Positions 34,250 through 43,665 of a stretch of 64,000 nucleotides of DNA are shown piece by piece. The stretch spans positions 1-64,000 of the forward strand of contig CAZNIT010000022.1 of the NCBI GenBank assembly GCA_964573205.1, written 5' to 3'. The notes under the pieces are model-generated. The model had not been told where the DNA came from, ran no database searches, and saw only the letters and a list, made by a program, of their open reading frames with translations. The translations under genes were made by a program, and so were the position numbers. The stretch's first letter is position 1. Every line of letters starts with the position of its first letter. The DNA comes from QNZT01 sp964573205 (GTDB lineage: Bacteria; Campylobacterota; Campylobacteria; Campylobacterales; QNZT01).

Positions 34250-35299
34250 CTCGTTATAAAGAGAGTCTCTTTCAACCGGTACGTATCCGCTATTTTTTAT
34301 GAGAGATACGAATTCCAAAAGAGTCATACCGGTAGCGCTTTGGGCTCCGGCAGCCGAATTGATGGACTCTTTTTGTATCGTTCCGTCAAGATCGTCGGCT
34401 CCGTACGCTTGAGATACCAACGCCAGATTTATCGTCGAAGTAACCCAGTAAGCCTTAATATGATCGAAATTATCCAAAACTATTCTGCTAATAGCCATAG
34501 TTTTTAGTATCTCCTGCGAAGAGAGAAATTTTTTAACGTTCAGATAGTTGTTCTCCCTTTGATAGACAAGAGGTATGAAAGAGTTGAAGCCTCCGCTTTC
34601 ATCTTGAAGATCGCGTAATCTGATCATATGGTCTATCCTATGAGATCTGCTCTCCACATGACCAAAAAGCATAGTGGCGTTTGATTTTCTGCCTCTTTTA
34701 TGCCATAATTTATGAATCTTGAGCCATTGAGAGGAGCTAACTTTACCTTTGCAAATATATTCTCTTATATTTTCGTCAAAAATTTCAGCTCCGCCTCCCG
34801 GCATCGAGTCTATGCCGTTTTCGATCATCATATCGATGATCTCTTCGTAACTTTTATCGTACTGATTCGATAAAAAGTTGATCTCTGCGGCGGTAAGAGC
34901 TTTTACATGTATATGCGGAAACTTATCTTTTATCTTCGAAAAAATCTCCATATACCACTGCAATCCCGCATCAGGATTGTGAGCCGAAACGATATGAACC
35001 TCTTTTATACCCTCTTTCGAAGAGTTTTCGACGATATTAAGTATCTGTTGATGTGTCATGGTATATTGGTCGGGATTTTTTCTACTCGCGCTAAAAGCGC
35101 AGAATTTGCATATATCTTTACAGACGTTCGTGGGATTTATATGACGGTTTATATTGAAAAAACTTTTTTTTTGCCATTTTCGCTCTCTGATTTCATTGGC
35201 AAGAGAGCCTAGAGTGAAGAGGTCGAGCTCATAGAGCTCTAAAGCCTCTTTAAAATTTACTCTTTGATTATCTTTTACTTTTTGTATGATTTTTTCCAA
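34235..35299 (-). CDS. mqnE: Aminofutalosine synthase MqnE
   Basis: Radical SAM enzyme of the futalosine route to menaquinone; joins SAM-derived adenosyl radical to the chorismate-derived enol ether. The 354 residues have the cluster motif C60-x3-C64-x2-C67 within NINRHINPTNVCKDICKFCAF, and GGGAEIFDENIREYICKGK, both features of MqnE rather than MqnC. The pathway is the only menaquinone route in Campylobacterota. It lies 37 bases downstream of an outer-membrane protein gene and may share its transcript. Confidence 0.93.
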   Translation of the reverse strand: MEKIIQKVKDNQRVNFKEALELYELDLFTLGSLANEIRERKWQKKSFFNINRHINPTNVCKDICKFCAFSASRKNPDQYTMTHQQILNIVENSSKEGIKEVHIVSAHNPDAGLQWYMEIFSKIKDKFPHIHVKALTAAEINFLSNQYDKSYEEIIDMMIENGIDSMPGGGAEIFDENIREYICKGKVSSSQWLKIHKLWHKRGRKSNATMLFGHVESRSHRIDHMIRLRDLQDESGGFNSFIPLVYQRENNYLNVKKFLSSQEILKTMAISRIVLDNFDHIKAYWVTSTINLALVSQAYGADDLDGTIQKESINSAAGAQSATGMTLLEFVSLIKNSGYVPVERDSLYNELKLH

Positions 35300-35336
35300 T
35301 TTTTAACGCTCTTTTTAGCGCTATTGTAACAAAAAG

Positions 35337-36332
35337 CTAGTTTAGTTTAGCTATGTACGCATCTTTTTGTACTCTTTTTACCGAATGTAGTTTTTTTCTC
35401 GCTTTTGATTTGGTATCAAAAGGACCTACCATCACATATGTCAAGTCGGTTTTTGTGCCCTTTTTTATACTATAAGGAATATCAGCTTTTTTTAATTTTT
35501 TTACGACGTTTGAAAGACCGCTTTTTGTCCTAAAAGCTCCGACGGCAATATAGTAGTTGCCTAAAGTCATAAGACTCTTTTTCTCTTTCGCGGATCTTAA
35601 TTTCTGAACGATCTTGACCGCTTTTTGAGGTTGTTCGTCGATTATGACACTCTTTTTAGCCTCTATTTTTTTCGTAGATACTCTTTTTGTGTCAGGCTTG
35701 TTCCAACCGGATAAATTGTTCACTTTTCCGACATGAATGACATTTCTCTCTTGAGGTTTTTCGTTCATACGTTCCGTAACGTAAGTATCGTCGCAAGTTG
35801 TGGCGTTTATATGGTACATTACGCCTAACAAAGCGGTATAATCAACATCGCTGGTGTCGATTTTCCATATCGTATTACCCTCTGCGAAAATACTCAATTC
35901 AGGTATAAAGTTGTATCTAAATCCCAATCCGCCGCTTAGATATGCCTGAGATACGTCATGTTTCTTTCCGTTTATAACTATATCGTTGCTTAAAAATTCA
36001 TATCCTATTCCTACGGTTATGTACGGCACGACATGATATTGTTCCTCTCCGTCAACTTCTATTTGAGTATATAATCTTTGAAGATCGATAGTGTCGGAGC
36101 TATTTTTTATATCTATCTTGTCCATTCTTTCATACCCTAAATTGATACCGTAAAACGGTGTAAGCATAACCGTACCCCTGATACCGTATAGAGTGTCGTC
36201 ACGCATCATCGAGTTCGTATCCGTAAAGTTCTTTCCGAAATATCCGCCCGCATGGTATGTAAATACGGGTTCTTTCGCGAAGAGTGCCGTTGCGCAGAAC
36301 AGAGTGAGTGACAGAAGCGAAATTTTTTTCAT
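35337..36332 (-). CDS. Outer-membrane barrel protein with C-terminal SPOR domain (copy 1)
   Basis: Predicted 331-residue protein: signal peptide (to about residue 21, ALFA-KEP), an OmpA-like eight-strand barrel (about 22-180, alternating hydrophobic strands), a Lys-rich linker, and a SPOR domain (about 255-331; NYYIAVGAFRTKSG, YVMVGPFDTKSKA). SPOR binds peptidoglycan with stripped peptides at division sites. I use ATG 36332 (MKKISLL) because AGGA lies eight bases upstream; an ATG five codons earlier has no ribosome site. It is a paralogue of the adjacent gene. Role is likely to hold the outer membrane to peptidoglycan. Confidence 0.85.
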   Translation of the reverse strand: MKKISLLSLTLFCATALFAKEPVFTYHAGGYFGKNFTDTNSMMRDDTLYGIRGTVMLTPFYGINLGYERMDKIDIKNSSDTIDLQRLYTQIEVDGEEQYHVVPYITVGIGYEFLSNDIVINGKKHDVSQAYLSGGLGFRYNFIPELSIFAEGNTIWKIDTSDVDYTALLGVMYHINATTCDDTYVTERMNEKPQERNVIHVGKVNNLSGWNKPDTKRVSTKKIEAKKSVIIDEQPQKAVKIVQKLRSAKEKKSLMTLGNYYIAVGAFRTKSGLSNVVKKLKKADIPYSIKKGTKTDLTYVMVGPFDTKSKARKKLHSVKRVQKDAYIAKLN

Positions 36333-36427
36333 AACTAGATTCCTCATAAAAATTTTAATTCTACGAGTATATCGGATAGAAAAAAAATATCTTTAAGCGT
36401 TTAACGAAAAAATTTTAAGAAGAGGAA

Positions 36428-36457
36428 TCACAAGACGAGTCAAACTCGATCTTGTGA
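36428..36457 (-). terminator. Long stem-loop between the two SPOR barrel genes
   Basis: Bases 36428-36440 pair with 36444-36457 (TCACAAGACGAGT arm, one bulged A), with a three-base loop. It lies 19 bases after the stop of the upstream barrel gene on the minus strand and is followed by a T-rich stretch rather than a clean T-run. It could terminate or partly attenuate reading into the second copy. Confidence 0.55.
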
Positions 36458-36475
36458 ATTTAAGTATTCGACAGT

Positions 36476-37489
36476 TTAGGGAAATCTTTTGACAAAGGCT
36501 TTTCTTGATAATCTTTTAAGATATTTAAGCGCTATCGACGCCTCTTTTCTACTTTCGTACGGACCTACGAGCACAAGAGTGGCATCTTTACCGAATCTAG
36601 TCGTATTGTATAGAACATGCGGATAATTTTTTCTCTCCAGTTTGGATGTGAGCAACTCTCCGTTTCCTCTAAACAGTGCGGCCATCTGTATATAATATCC
36701 TTCCGCGATATCCGCGGTCTCACTTTTTTCTTGTGTTTCTTGAATTATGGGTTTATCGCTAAGCTCGACGACACAATTATCTGCGGGGATAGTCTGTGCA
36801 ACCGGAATATTCTGCTCGACGACGACGTTTTGTTGAACTTGAGTTGCGATCTCTTGTTGAGGCATCTGTACGACTGAAGGTGCGGCGGCCTTTGGAGTTT
36901 TACACATCTTCGCAAATTCATCCAGGGAAAGAGCCGCCGGAGTTTCACAAGTGGGTTTTTTCGCGGTTTTTTGTCCGAATTTCACGCCTAGACCTACCGT
37001 CGCGATTATATCGTTATCACCGTTTTCGATTTTGTGCATACCTTTTACTTCGGTCAAAAGATTGATATTGTCATTTATGTCGAATTTCATACCCACACCG
37101 CCGTTATAGTACGCCTGCGAATCGTCATTTGTAGTTTTAACGGTATTTCCATGAGTTCTTTCATAACCGATACCGCCTGTAAGATAAGGTCTGATTTTAG
37201 CTCCTGGCGCTTCGAAAATCAAGTTTAAAGAACCTCTCTCGATATCGGTATCTCCGCCGCCTAAAGTTTTATTGTTCGTCGAAGACTCAAGAGTCGCTTC
37301 AAGTGCGATGTTCTCAGTAGCGTAAGCGGTACCTCTTATACCAAAAAGCACTTCGCTGTCATCAAGCGTACTGTCTTTGTTGTAAACTTTCTTACCTATC
37401 GTAGGTGTCAACTCGAACTGAGCGGCATTAAGCGAGAAAAGTATTCCACCCGCCAGCAAAACCGTTACTCCTTTTAAAAGAATATTCAT
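36476..37489 (-). CDS. Outer-membrane barrel protein with C-terminal SPOR domain (copy 2)
   Basis: Predicted 337-residue paralogue of the neighbouring gene. Start ATG 37489 (MNILLKGVTV) has AAGGAG seven bases upstream; an upstream version lacks a signal-like N-terminus. Signal peptide to about residue 24 (LNA-AQF), barrel (about 25-180) with YLTGGIGYERTHG and AYYNGGVGMKFDI, a Gln/Val/Pro-rich linker (about 205-260), and a SPOR domain (about 265-337; GYYIQMAALFRGNG, LVLVGPYESRKEA). The two copies differ much in the linker and share the barrel and SPOR pattern. Confidence 0.85.
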   Translation of the reverse strand: MNILLKGVTVLLAGGILFSLNAAQFELTPTIGKKVYNKDSTLDDSEVLFGIRGTAYATENIALEATLESSTNNKTLGGGDTDIERGSLNLIFEAPGAKIRPYLTGGIGYERTHGNTVKTTNDDSQAYYNGGVGMKFDINDNINLLTEVKGMHKIENGDNDIIATVGLGVKFGQKTAKKPTCETPAALSLDEFAKMCKTPKAAAPSVVQMPQQEIATQVQQNVVVEQNIPVAQTIPADNCVVELSDKPIIQETQEKSETADIAEGYYIQMAALFRGNGELLTSKLERKNYPHVLYNTTRFGKDATLVLVGPYESRKEASIALKYLKRLSRKAFVKRFP

Positions 37490-37519
37490 TCTTAGCTCCT
37501 TTGTAAACAAATTTAGCCG

Positions 37520-37525
37520 ATTATA
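37520..37525 (-). promoter_or_regulatory. -10 box of the barrel/SPOR gene
   Basis: TATAAT on the minus strand, about 31 bases before the ATG of the upstream barrel/SPOR gene. No convincing -35 hexamer is visible, which is common for promoters in this phylum. Confidence 0.45.
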
Positions 37526-37573
37526 AGCCAAATGTGATAATGATGCATTAAAAATTTTTAATCAATTAGTTGA

Positions 37574-37579
37574 TATAAT
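37574..37579 (+). promoter_or_regulatory. -10 box of glnD
   Basis: TATAAT 30 bases before the glnD TTG. It directly follows the short inverted repeat ATCAA-N4-TTGAT (37561-37574), which could be an operator. No clear -35 match. Confidence 0.45.
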
Positions 37580-37609
37580 TTAACTTTAATAATAAAAAAG
37601 GGAATATTT

Positions 37610-40120
37610 TTGAAACTTCAAATGAACTTAGAAGAACTTATCCATCAAAACAGTTCCGACTTTGAAGTCTCAAAAGAGATCAAAGAGACGATCCTCTCAT
37701 ATATACGATCGTTAAATGAAATTTTCGAATACGATCAGGGCAAAAACTTCCTAGTGCGACATACGAAAAATCTGGATCTTATAATCTCATCGGTATATAA
37801 ATATATATTAAGAACCCATTTCAAAGAGTTCATGCCTCTTACGAATTCGATTCCGATAACCATAATAGCGATGGGATCATATGGAAGAGAGCAGCTTTGC
37901 GTATATTCGGATATCGATATTTTAATCGTTTATAAGGATGTTCCGGCATATAACACTCTGCCGATGATCGAATCTTTTTTACAGATTTTATGGGATAGCG
38001 GTTTGAAACTCGGTCATAGGGTTCATAGTATCGATACGCTATTTGAAGCCAGCTTGAGCGATCATACGATCAAAACCGCACTTTTGGAATCGAGATTTAT
38101 CTGCGGCTCGAAGTATCTTTGGATGAGTGTCGAGCACTCCCTAAAAAGAATAAGAAAACATGATCAAAAGGAGTTCATACTCCAAAAAATGCAAGAGAGA
38201 AGAGAGAGTACGATAAAGTACCCTTTTAGTATGCAGCCGGATATCAAATCTTCACCCGGCGGTTTAAGAGATGCGAACTTACTGTTTTGGATAGCCAAAA
38301 CCAGATTTAACGTCACGAAGATAAAAGAGCTTCCCTCAAAATATATAACCGATCGCGAGTACAAAGAGCTTATGCTCTCGTTGGAATTTTTATATCGAGT
38401 TCGCTCGGCGCTGCATCTGAGTGCCGGCAAAAAAAGAGACAAGTTGATTCTCGAACTCATTCCGGATGTCGCTTCAAAACTCGGCCTGACTCAAACCAAA
38501 ACCGTTCAAAAGACTTTCGAAGCTATGCATCATATACGAACGATCAGCCGAGTCGTTATCAAAAGACTCACCCATACGCTCTTTTTCGATTCGAAAAACT
38601 TATCGAAGTTAAAAAATGCGAGGATAGAAAAAAACCACTATTTTTGCCGAAAAACGCATCTAAGATCTTTACACGAATCAAAAAAGCCTCTTTTGACTCT
38701 GCTGAATTCGCTTTTGCCCTTTTGCGACGAAGAACACTATTTTGATATAAGTTTCATATATTCGTTAAAAGGCGCGTCGTTTAGTACGCTTGAAAAAAAT
38801 GAGTTAAACGATTTCTTAAAATCGCTCTTTTTCAAAAAGAGATCTTCTCATCTGTTCGAAGCGTTATATAACGCGCATCAGTTAAGTCATATTTTACCGC
38901 CTCTTAGAAAGGTGGCGTATCTGCCTCAATTTGACGGATATCACAACGATCCCGTCGATATTCATAGTTTAAATACGCTAAAAGCTCTTGAAAATATAAC
39001 CGATACCGCGGTACAAGAGGTGTTTGACTCTTTAACCGAAGATCAAAAAGCGATTTTACGTCTGGCGACATTTTTACATGATTGCGGGAAAGGACGAAAA
39101 AAAGATCACTCCCGATTAGGATCCGCAATCGTGAAGAGATATGCCCTTACGCTAGGTTTCGAAGAAGAGGAGGCGCAACAAGCATATACCCTTGTACTTC
39201 ATCACACTCTTATGAGTAATACCGCTCATAGAGAAGATATATATAGTGAAAAGATCATCTACTCCTTTATGGCGAAATTAAAGACGCCGCTTGTTTTAAA
39301 GATGCTGTATGTTCTGACATATGCCGATATCGCATCGGTTTCGAAAAATGCCTTTTCGGTGAACAACGCTAAACTTTTAAATGAACTTTACAAACTCTCC
39401 TACGAAGCGTTTTCAAATCATATAGTTTTAAACGAAACGACAAAACGGATTAAAAAGGAGAAGACTCTCTCAAAATCGTCCGGTTTCGTTATTTTGCCTA
39501 AAAATTTGCAAAAAAAGATACTAAATATAGAATCCAATCTTCTTTTTTTGAAATTTTCGCCGCAAGATATTATAGATATAGCCTCTTGGGTTTACAGACT
39601 GAATAAAAACTACGAATACAAAATACAAAACCAAACTCATCTGTGTATTCAGATCATAAGAAAACAGAGTGTCAATCTCGGCTATATTCTTTCGAAGCTA
39701 TCGAATTTGAACGTGGTGAATATGGATATATACAAGTTTTTCGACGGTATAAAATTTTTTAAAATCGAGTTTGAAAAAAGAGTCGATGAAGATGAGCTTC
39801 TGTATATCGAAAAAATTTTGCAAGAGGCTCTTCTTTCAGGCAAAAAACCGAAGTTGAAAAAATTGGATATTAATGAAAAGGAGATCAAAATAAATTGTGA
39901 TCATTCAAAGACTTATGCTAAAATGAATATCGAATGCAATGATCAAAAAGGATTAATCGCTAATATTATGACCATTTTTGACGATATAGGCATAGACATC
40001 GCTAGCGCAAAAATACAAACTATTAAAAAAAGAGCCAGAAATCTTATTTTAATAGAGAAAAACGGCAAATTTTGCACTAACAAAGAGATCGTCGTTCAAA
40101 GATTGACTTCAAAAGATTAA
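37610..40120 (+). CDS. glnD: PII uridylyltransferase/uridylyl-removing enzyme
   Basis: Senses glutamine and adds or removes UMP on the PII protein. The 836 residues have a nucleotidyltransferase domain with GSYGR (89-93) and the metal-binding SDIDIL (100-105), a GlnE-type helical region, an HD domain with His490-Asp491 (FLHDCGKG), and two C-terminal ACT domains (about 690-836). I take the TTG at 37610, with AGGG seven bases upstream; ATG 37622 is four codons in and lacks a site at the right distance. Twelve bases separate it from glmS. Confidence 0.95.
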   Translation: MKLQMNLEELIHQNSSDFEVSKEIKETILSYIRSLNEIFEYDQGKNFLVRHTKNLDLIISSVYKYILRTHFKEFMPLTNSIPITIIAMGSYGREQLCVYSDIDILIVYKDVPAYNTLPMIESFLQILWDSGLKLGHRVHSIDTLFEASLSDHTIKTALLESRFICGSKYLWMSVEHSLKRIRKHDQKEFILQKMQERRESTIKYPFSMQPDIKSSPGGLRDANLLFWIAKTRFNVTKIKELPSKYITDREYKELMLSLEFLYRVRSALHLSAGKKRDKLILELIPDVASKLGLTQTKTVQKTFEAMHHIRTISRVVIKRLTHTLFFDSKNLSKLKNARIEKNHYFCRKTHLRSLHESKKPLLTLLNSLLPFCDEEHYFDISFIYSLKGASFSTLEKNELNDFLKSLFFKKRSSHLFEALYNAHQLSHILPPLRKVAYLPQFDGYHNDPVDIHSLNTLKALENITDTAVQEVFDSLTEDQKAILRLATFLHDCGKGRKKDHSRLGSAIVKRYALTLGFEEEEAQQAYTLVLHHTLMSNTAHREDIYSEKIIYSFMAKLKTPLVLKMLYVLTYADIASVSKNAFSVNNAKLLNELYKLSYEAFSNHIVLNETTKRIKKEKTLSKSSGFVILPKNLQKKILNIESNLLFLKFSPQDIIDIASWVYRLNKNYEYKIQNQTHLCIQIIRKQSVNLGYILSKLSNLNVVNMDIYKFFDGIKFFKIEFEKRVDEDELLYIEKILQEALLSGKKPKLKKLDINEKEIKINCDHSKTYAKMNIECNDQKGLIANIMTIFDDIGIDIASAKIQTIKKRARNLILIEKNGKFCTNKEIVVQRLTSKD

Positions 40121-40132
40121 AGGAATAACTAA

Positions 40133-41947
40133 ATGTGTGGAATTGTAGGATACATCGGTGAAGAGGATATCAAAGAGATACTTGTTGACGGATTGAAAGA
40201 GCTTGAATATAGGGGATACGACTCAGCAGGAATCGCGGTACTTCAAAATAGTGAAATCCACTCTTTCAAAGCTGTCGGTAAACTTCAAAATCTTGTAGAA
40301 AAGACCAAGGAGTTTACGGCCGATAGTTTCGGGATGGGGATAGGACATACCAGATGGGCGACTCACGGTAAGCCGACTGAAATAAACGCTCATCCTCACC
40401 TAGGAGAGTTTAGCTATGTCGTTCACAATGGAATAATAGAGAACTATCAAGAGTTGAAAAAAGAGCTTATCGCCGAGGGTGTCACTTTTTTAAGTCAGAC
40501 GGATACTGAGGTTATCGTTCATCTTTTCGAGAAAAAGTACAAAGAGTTAAACGATGCTTTAAAAGCGTTTGAGGCTACCGTGGAGAAGCTTGAAGGCGCA
40601 TATGCGGTACTTCTTATAACCAAAGCGGATCCCGATCGTATCTATTTCGCTAAAAACGGCTCGCCTATGATCGTGGGAAACAGTGAAAAAGGTGATATAT
40701 ATTTCGGATCCAGCGATGCCGCACTGATCGGCAAAGCTAACGAGGTGATCTATCTTGACGACGGAGATTACGGTTACACCTCCGTAACAGAGGGAATAGT
40801 GCTTCTTCATGATAAAAAAGAGAAGAGACTTAATAAAAAAGCTCTCGTCGGCGATAAAGTATCGGCTCAAAAAGGCGGATTTAGATTTTTTATGGAAAAA
40901 GAGATCTATGAGCAGAGTGAGGTTTTGGTAGATACGATTATGGGAAGAGTGTTGGATGAGAGAGTTGAGTTTGAAGAGTTGGATGCGAACTTTTTCGACG
41001 GCATCGACGAAATAAAAATCTGCGCTTGCGGTACAAGCTACAACTCCGGACTTGCTTGTTCGTATCTTTTTGAAAGACAGGCGAAAATTAGAACGTCCGT
41101 GGAGATAGCCAGTGAATTTAGATACAAAGATCCCCTTTTGGATCCTAAATCTCTTTTTGTGGTTATCAGCCAAAGCGGTGAAACGGCCGATACCTTGGAA
41201 GCTCTTAAAATGGCTAGAGATGCCGGTTTGAAAACGCTTGCCATCTGTAATGTCGATAACTCTTCGATAGTAAGAATCGCGGACTATACTCTCTTGACTA
41301 GAGCCGGAATCGAAAAAGGTGTCGCCAGTACAAAGGCGTTCGCAACACAGGTTATGGTTATGTGGATGCTCTCACTCTACATAGCTCAACATAAAAAGAG
41401 CATGACAAAAGAGCAGATAATATCTGAAATCGAAGCGATAAGACATATCCCCAATGCGGTGGTTGTAGATAACAGACTGCACGAAAAGATGAAAAGATTA
41501 TCGAAAAGATATCTGCACGGTCATGGATTTTTCTTCATCGGAAGAGATCTTTTCTATCCTTTAGCGCTTGAGGGAGCTTTAAAACTAAAAGAGATATCAT
41601 ATCTTCATGCGGAAGGTTATCCCGCCGGAGAGATGAAACACGGTCCTATCGCGTTAGCCGATAGCGAACTGTTTACTATAGCGCTTATGCCTAAAACTCT
41701 TCACTACGATAAAGTAAAAAGCAATGTGGAAGAGCTTAGTGCAAGAGACGCTACTATTTTGGCTATCTCTCCGGAGAGATTCGAATTGGCCGACGACTAT
41801 GTACATACATATCATAGCGATCATCCGATGAGTGAATTTTTCGAGATGATGGTAGTTACCCAGCTTTTGGCGTTAGAGGTCTCCATAAGGCTCGGAAACG
41901 ATGTAGATATGCCAAGAAACCTCGCTAAAAGCGTGACGGTAGAGTAA
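40133..41947 (+). CDS. glmS: Glucosamine-6-phosphate synthase
   Basis: Makes glucosamine 6-phosphate from fructose 6-phosphate and glutamine, the entry to peptidoglycan and LPS sugars. The 604 residues begin MCGIVGYIG with Cys2 as the glutaminase nucleophile, GHTRWATHG in the amidotransferase domain, then two SIS domains (CGTSYNSG, ISQSGETADT, RAGIEKGVASTKAF), and end LAKSVTVE as usual. AAAGGA precedes the ATG. No glmS ribozyme is expected or seen in this phylum. Confidence 0.98.
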   Translation: MCGIVGYIGEEDIKEILVDGLKELEYRGYDSAGIAVLQNSEIHSFKAVGKLQNLVEKTKEFTADSFGMGIGHTRWATHGKPTEINAHPHLGEFSYVVHNGIIENYQELKKELIAEGVTFLSQTDTEVIVHLFEKKYKELNDALKAFEATVEKLEGAYAVLLITKADPDRIYFAKNGSPMIVGNSEKGDIYFGSSDAALIGKANEVIYLDDGDYGYTSVTEGIVLLHDKKEKRLNKKALVGDKVSAQKGGFRFFMEKEIYEQSEVLVDTIMGRVLDERVEFEELDANFFDGIDEIKICACGTSYNSGLACSYLFERQAKIRTSVEIASEFRYKDPLLDPKSLFVVISQSGETADTLEALKMARDAGLKTLAICNVDNSSIVRIADYTLLTRAGIEKGVASTKAFATQVMVMWMLSLYIAQHKKSMTKEQIISEIEAIRHIPNAVVVDNRLHEKMKRLSKRYLHGHGFFFIGRDLFYPLALEGALKLKEISYLHAEGYPAGEMKHGPIALADSELFTIALMPKTLHYDKVKSNVEELSARDATILAISPERFELADDYVHTYHSDHPMSEFFEMMVVTQLLALEVSIRLGNDVDMPRNLAKSVTVE

Positions 41948-41956
41948 TAGATTCAA

Positions 41957-41984
41957 AATATGTGAGGAGATAACCTCACATATT
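41957..41984. terminator. Bidirectional terminator hairpin after glmS
   Basis: A perfect 11-base inverted repeat (AATATGTGAGG at 41957-41967, complement at 41974-41984) with a six-base loop lies between convergent glmS and the YtkA-like gene, overlapping the latter's stop codon. On the minus strand it is followed by a short T-run; on the plus strand there is none. Confidence 0.65.
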
Positions 41985-42435
41985 AAAGATTGACGCTTCC
42001 TCTTAGTGTCGTGATTTTTTCATCCTTATCTTTGAATTTCAACTGATACTGCCATGTGCCGTTCATCGAAAAATTTACGTTACCTTTATAAGAGTCGCCC
42101 GAAAGTTTCAATTTTTCTTTATACTCCATATAGGGCATACCGGGCATTTCGGGCATGAAAAATTTAATTTTCACTTTGGCGTTCGTAACTTTTTTCCCAT
42201 TTTTTAAAAGAGTGACGAAAATTTCGTTATTGCCTACCGCTATAGGTTTTTTTGATTCCAAAACGATTTTATAACCATCTTTTTCGAATTGATCTTTTAA
42301 TAGTTTCGTATCGGTTTTCGAACTCTTCATAGATGCGCCGCACTTGCCGGCACCGCATTTCATCTCTTGCGCCGATAGAGGATAAAAAGAGACGAAAGTG
42401 GCGAACGTCACAATTAAAATTCTATTTTTGTTCAT
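41983..42435 (-). CDS. Periplasmic Cys-rich protein with YtkA/FixH-like domain
   Basis: Predicted 150-residue exported protein. Signal peptide to about residue 22 (YPLSA-QEM), then a mature N-terminus MKCGAGKCGASM that looks like a metal- or redox-active Cys/Met patch, then a YtkA-like immunoglobulin fold (about 48-150) with VKIKFFMPEMPGMPYMEY, the Met-Pro-rich edge seen in this family. AAGGA precedes the ATG. It follows a two-component system by 92 bases; copper or another metal is a plausible theme but not shown. Confidence 0.75.
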   Translation of the reverse strand: MNKNRILIVTFATFVSFYPLSAQEMKCGAGKCGASMKSSKTDTKLLKDQFEKDGYKIVLESKKPIAVGNNEIFVTLLKNGKKVTNAKVKIKFFMPEMPGMPYMEYKEKLKLSGDSYKGNVNFSMNGTWQYQLKFKDKDEKITTLRGSVNL

Positions 42436-42527
42436 GTCGATTCCTTTATTTTCGTTATTTTGTTATATATTGGAATCCGATTTTATAAAAGTTGTGTGCA
42501 AAGAGTGTGTAGTCGCTTACGGCTTGG

Positions 42528-43637
42528 TCAAAAGTGTAAAATAAAAGTCGTACCTTCGCCCTTTTTTGAGAACAGATCTATTTTTATCTCATATTTCTTA
42601 CAGATTTCATAGACGATGTTTAACCCCAGACCGAATCCTCCCTCGCTATCGTTTGCTCTGTAAAAACGCTTGAACACCTCTTTTTGAGCCGTTTTGCCTA
42701 TTCCGATACCGTTGTCTTTTACGACGAGTTTATTTTTATCGACGAATATCTCCACAAATCCCGCGAATCTATTATATTTAACGCTATTGCTCAAAAGATT
42801 GCTTATGAGTCTTACCGCACTTTCTTGATCGATTTTAAAGTAAAGCGGATTGTTGTATTTTTGTTTGAATTTTATCTTTTTTCGTTGCGCAAGAGGCTCA
42901 ATAGCTTTGATCTGATTTTTGAGAATATCAACGATATCTAGAGTCGTATCTTTTTTATCGTTTTCATCTCTTAAAAAAAGGTATGTAAGATCTTTATAGA
43001 TATCCGCTATTCTTTTGGCGCTTATTTTTATTCTCTCGTCATTTTTATCCGCACTCTCTTTTTTAGCATCGACACTCATCAAAAGTGCGGAAATGGGAGT
43101 ATTTAACTCATGAGTACTCTCTTTTATAAAATTATCAAGCTCGATTCTTCTTAAGCGTATAGGTTTAATAAAAAGTTTTGCCAAAAAGTACCCTACTATC
43201 ATGACGATAAGATAACTCAAAAATAGATAAAATACGATCTCTCTTTTTACGGCGTCGATCTTTTCGTTAAAATGAGAATCGCTTATTACGATATAATTTA
43301 CACCTAAATGTCCGAAACTCCCCTTATCGACCAAAATTATCCTCTCATCCTCTACGATAAACGGTTTTGAGAGATTGAAAGACCCCTCTTTTTTACCCGA
43401 TATAGGTATTTGATTCTCATCTAAAAAAGTGATGTCGTAATAACCGTTTTTGCTAAGAGCTCCAAGGTCCAAAGGTTTACCGTTCATATGCGCAAAGATA
43501 ATCTTGGAAGAGAGATCATGCGCTTTTAGCTGAAGTTTATGACGAGTTTCATCCAATTTGTAACTATAATTAAGATTATAGAAAAGATAGGCTATTAGAG
43601 CGAAAAGTATAAATAAAGAGCTGATATAAAGCCCCAT
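42528..43637 (-). CDS. Sensor histidine kinase
   Basis: Membrane sensor, 369 residues: helix 1 (about 3-21), a periplasmic loop (about 22-133), helix 2 (about 134-155), a HisKA region with the phosphate-accepting His176 in STHELNTPISALL, and an ATPase domain with SNLLSNSVKYN and VKDNGIGIG. It pairs with the regulator just upstream. No HAMP is obvious. The ATG used has no well-placed ribosome site, and the frame is open upstream for about ten more codons (EKALLYRF), so a non-ATG start further up is possible. The signal sensed is unknown. Confidence 0.9.
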   Translation of the reverse strand: MGLYISSLFILFALIAYLFYNLNYSYKLDETRHKLQLKAHDLSSKIIFAHMNGKPLDLGALSKNGYYDITFLDENQIPISGKKEGSFNLSKPFIVEDERIILVDKGSFGHLGVNYIVISDSHFNEKIDAVKREIVFYLFLSYLIVMIVGYFLAKLFIKPIRLRRIELDNFIKESTHELNTPISALLMSVDAKKESADKNDERIKISAKRIADIYKDLTYLFLRDENDKKDTTLDIVDILKNQIKAIEPLAQRKKIKFKQKYNNPLYFKIDQESAVRLISNLLSNSVKYNRFAGFVEIFVDKNKLVVKDNGIGIGKTAQKEVFKRFYRANDSEGGFGLGLNIVYEICKKYEIKIDLFSKKGEGTTFILHF

Positions 43638-43665
43638 GAAGCGGTATAAAAGAGCCTTTTCAGCT

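Noticed and set aside
37561..37574. ATCAA-N4-TTGAT before glnD as an FNR site
   Set aside because: FNR sites read TTGAT-N4-ATCAA, so the half-sites are in the wrong order. Kept only as a possible unrelated inverted repeat.
40559..41173. 204-codon open frame antisense to glmS
   Set aside because: It lies wholly within glmS, which has strong motifs throughout; the antisense product has no signal or recognisable domain. A shadow frame.
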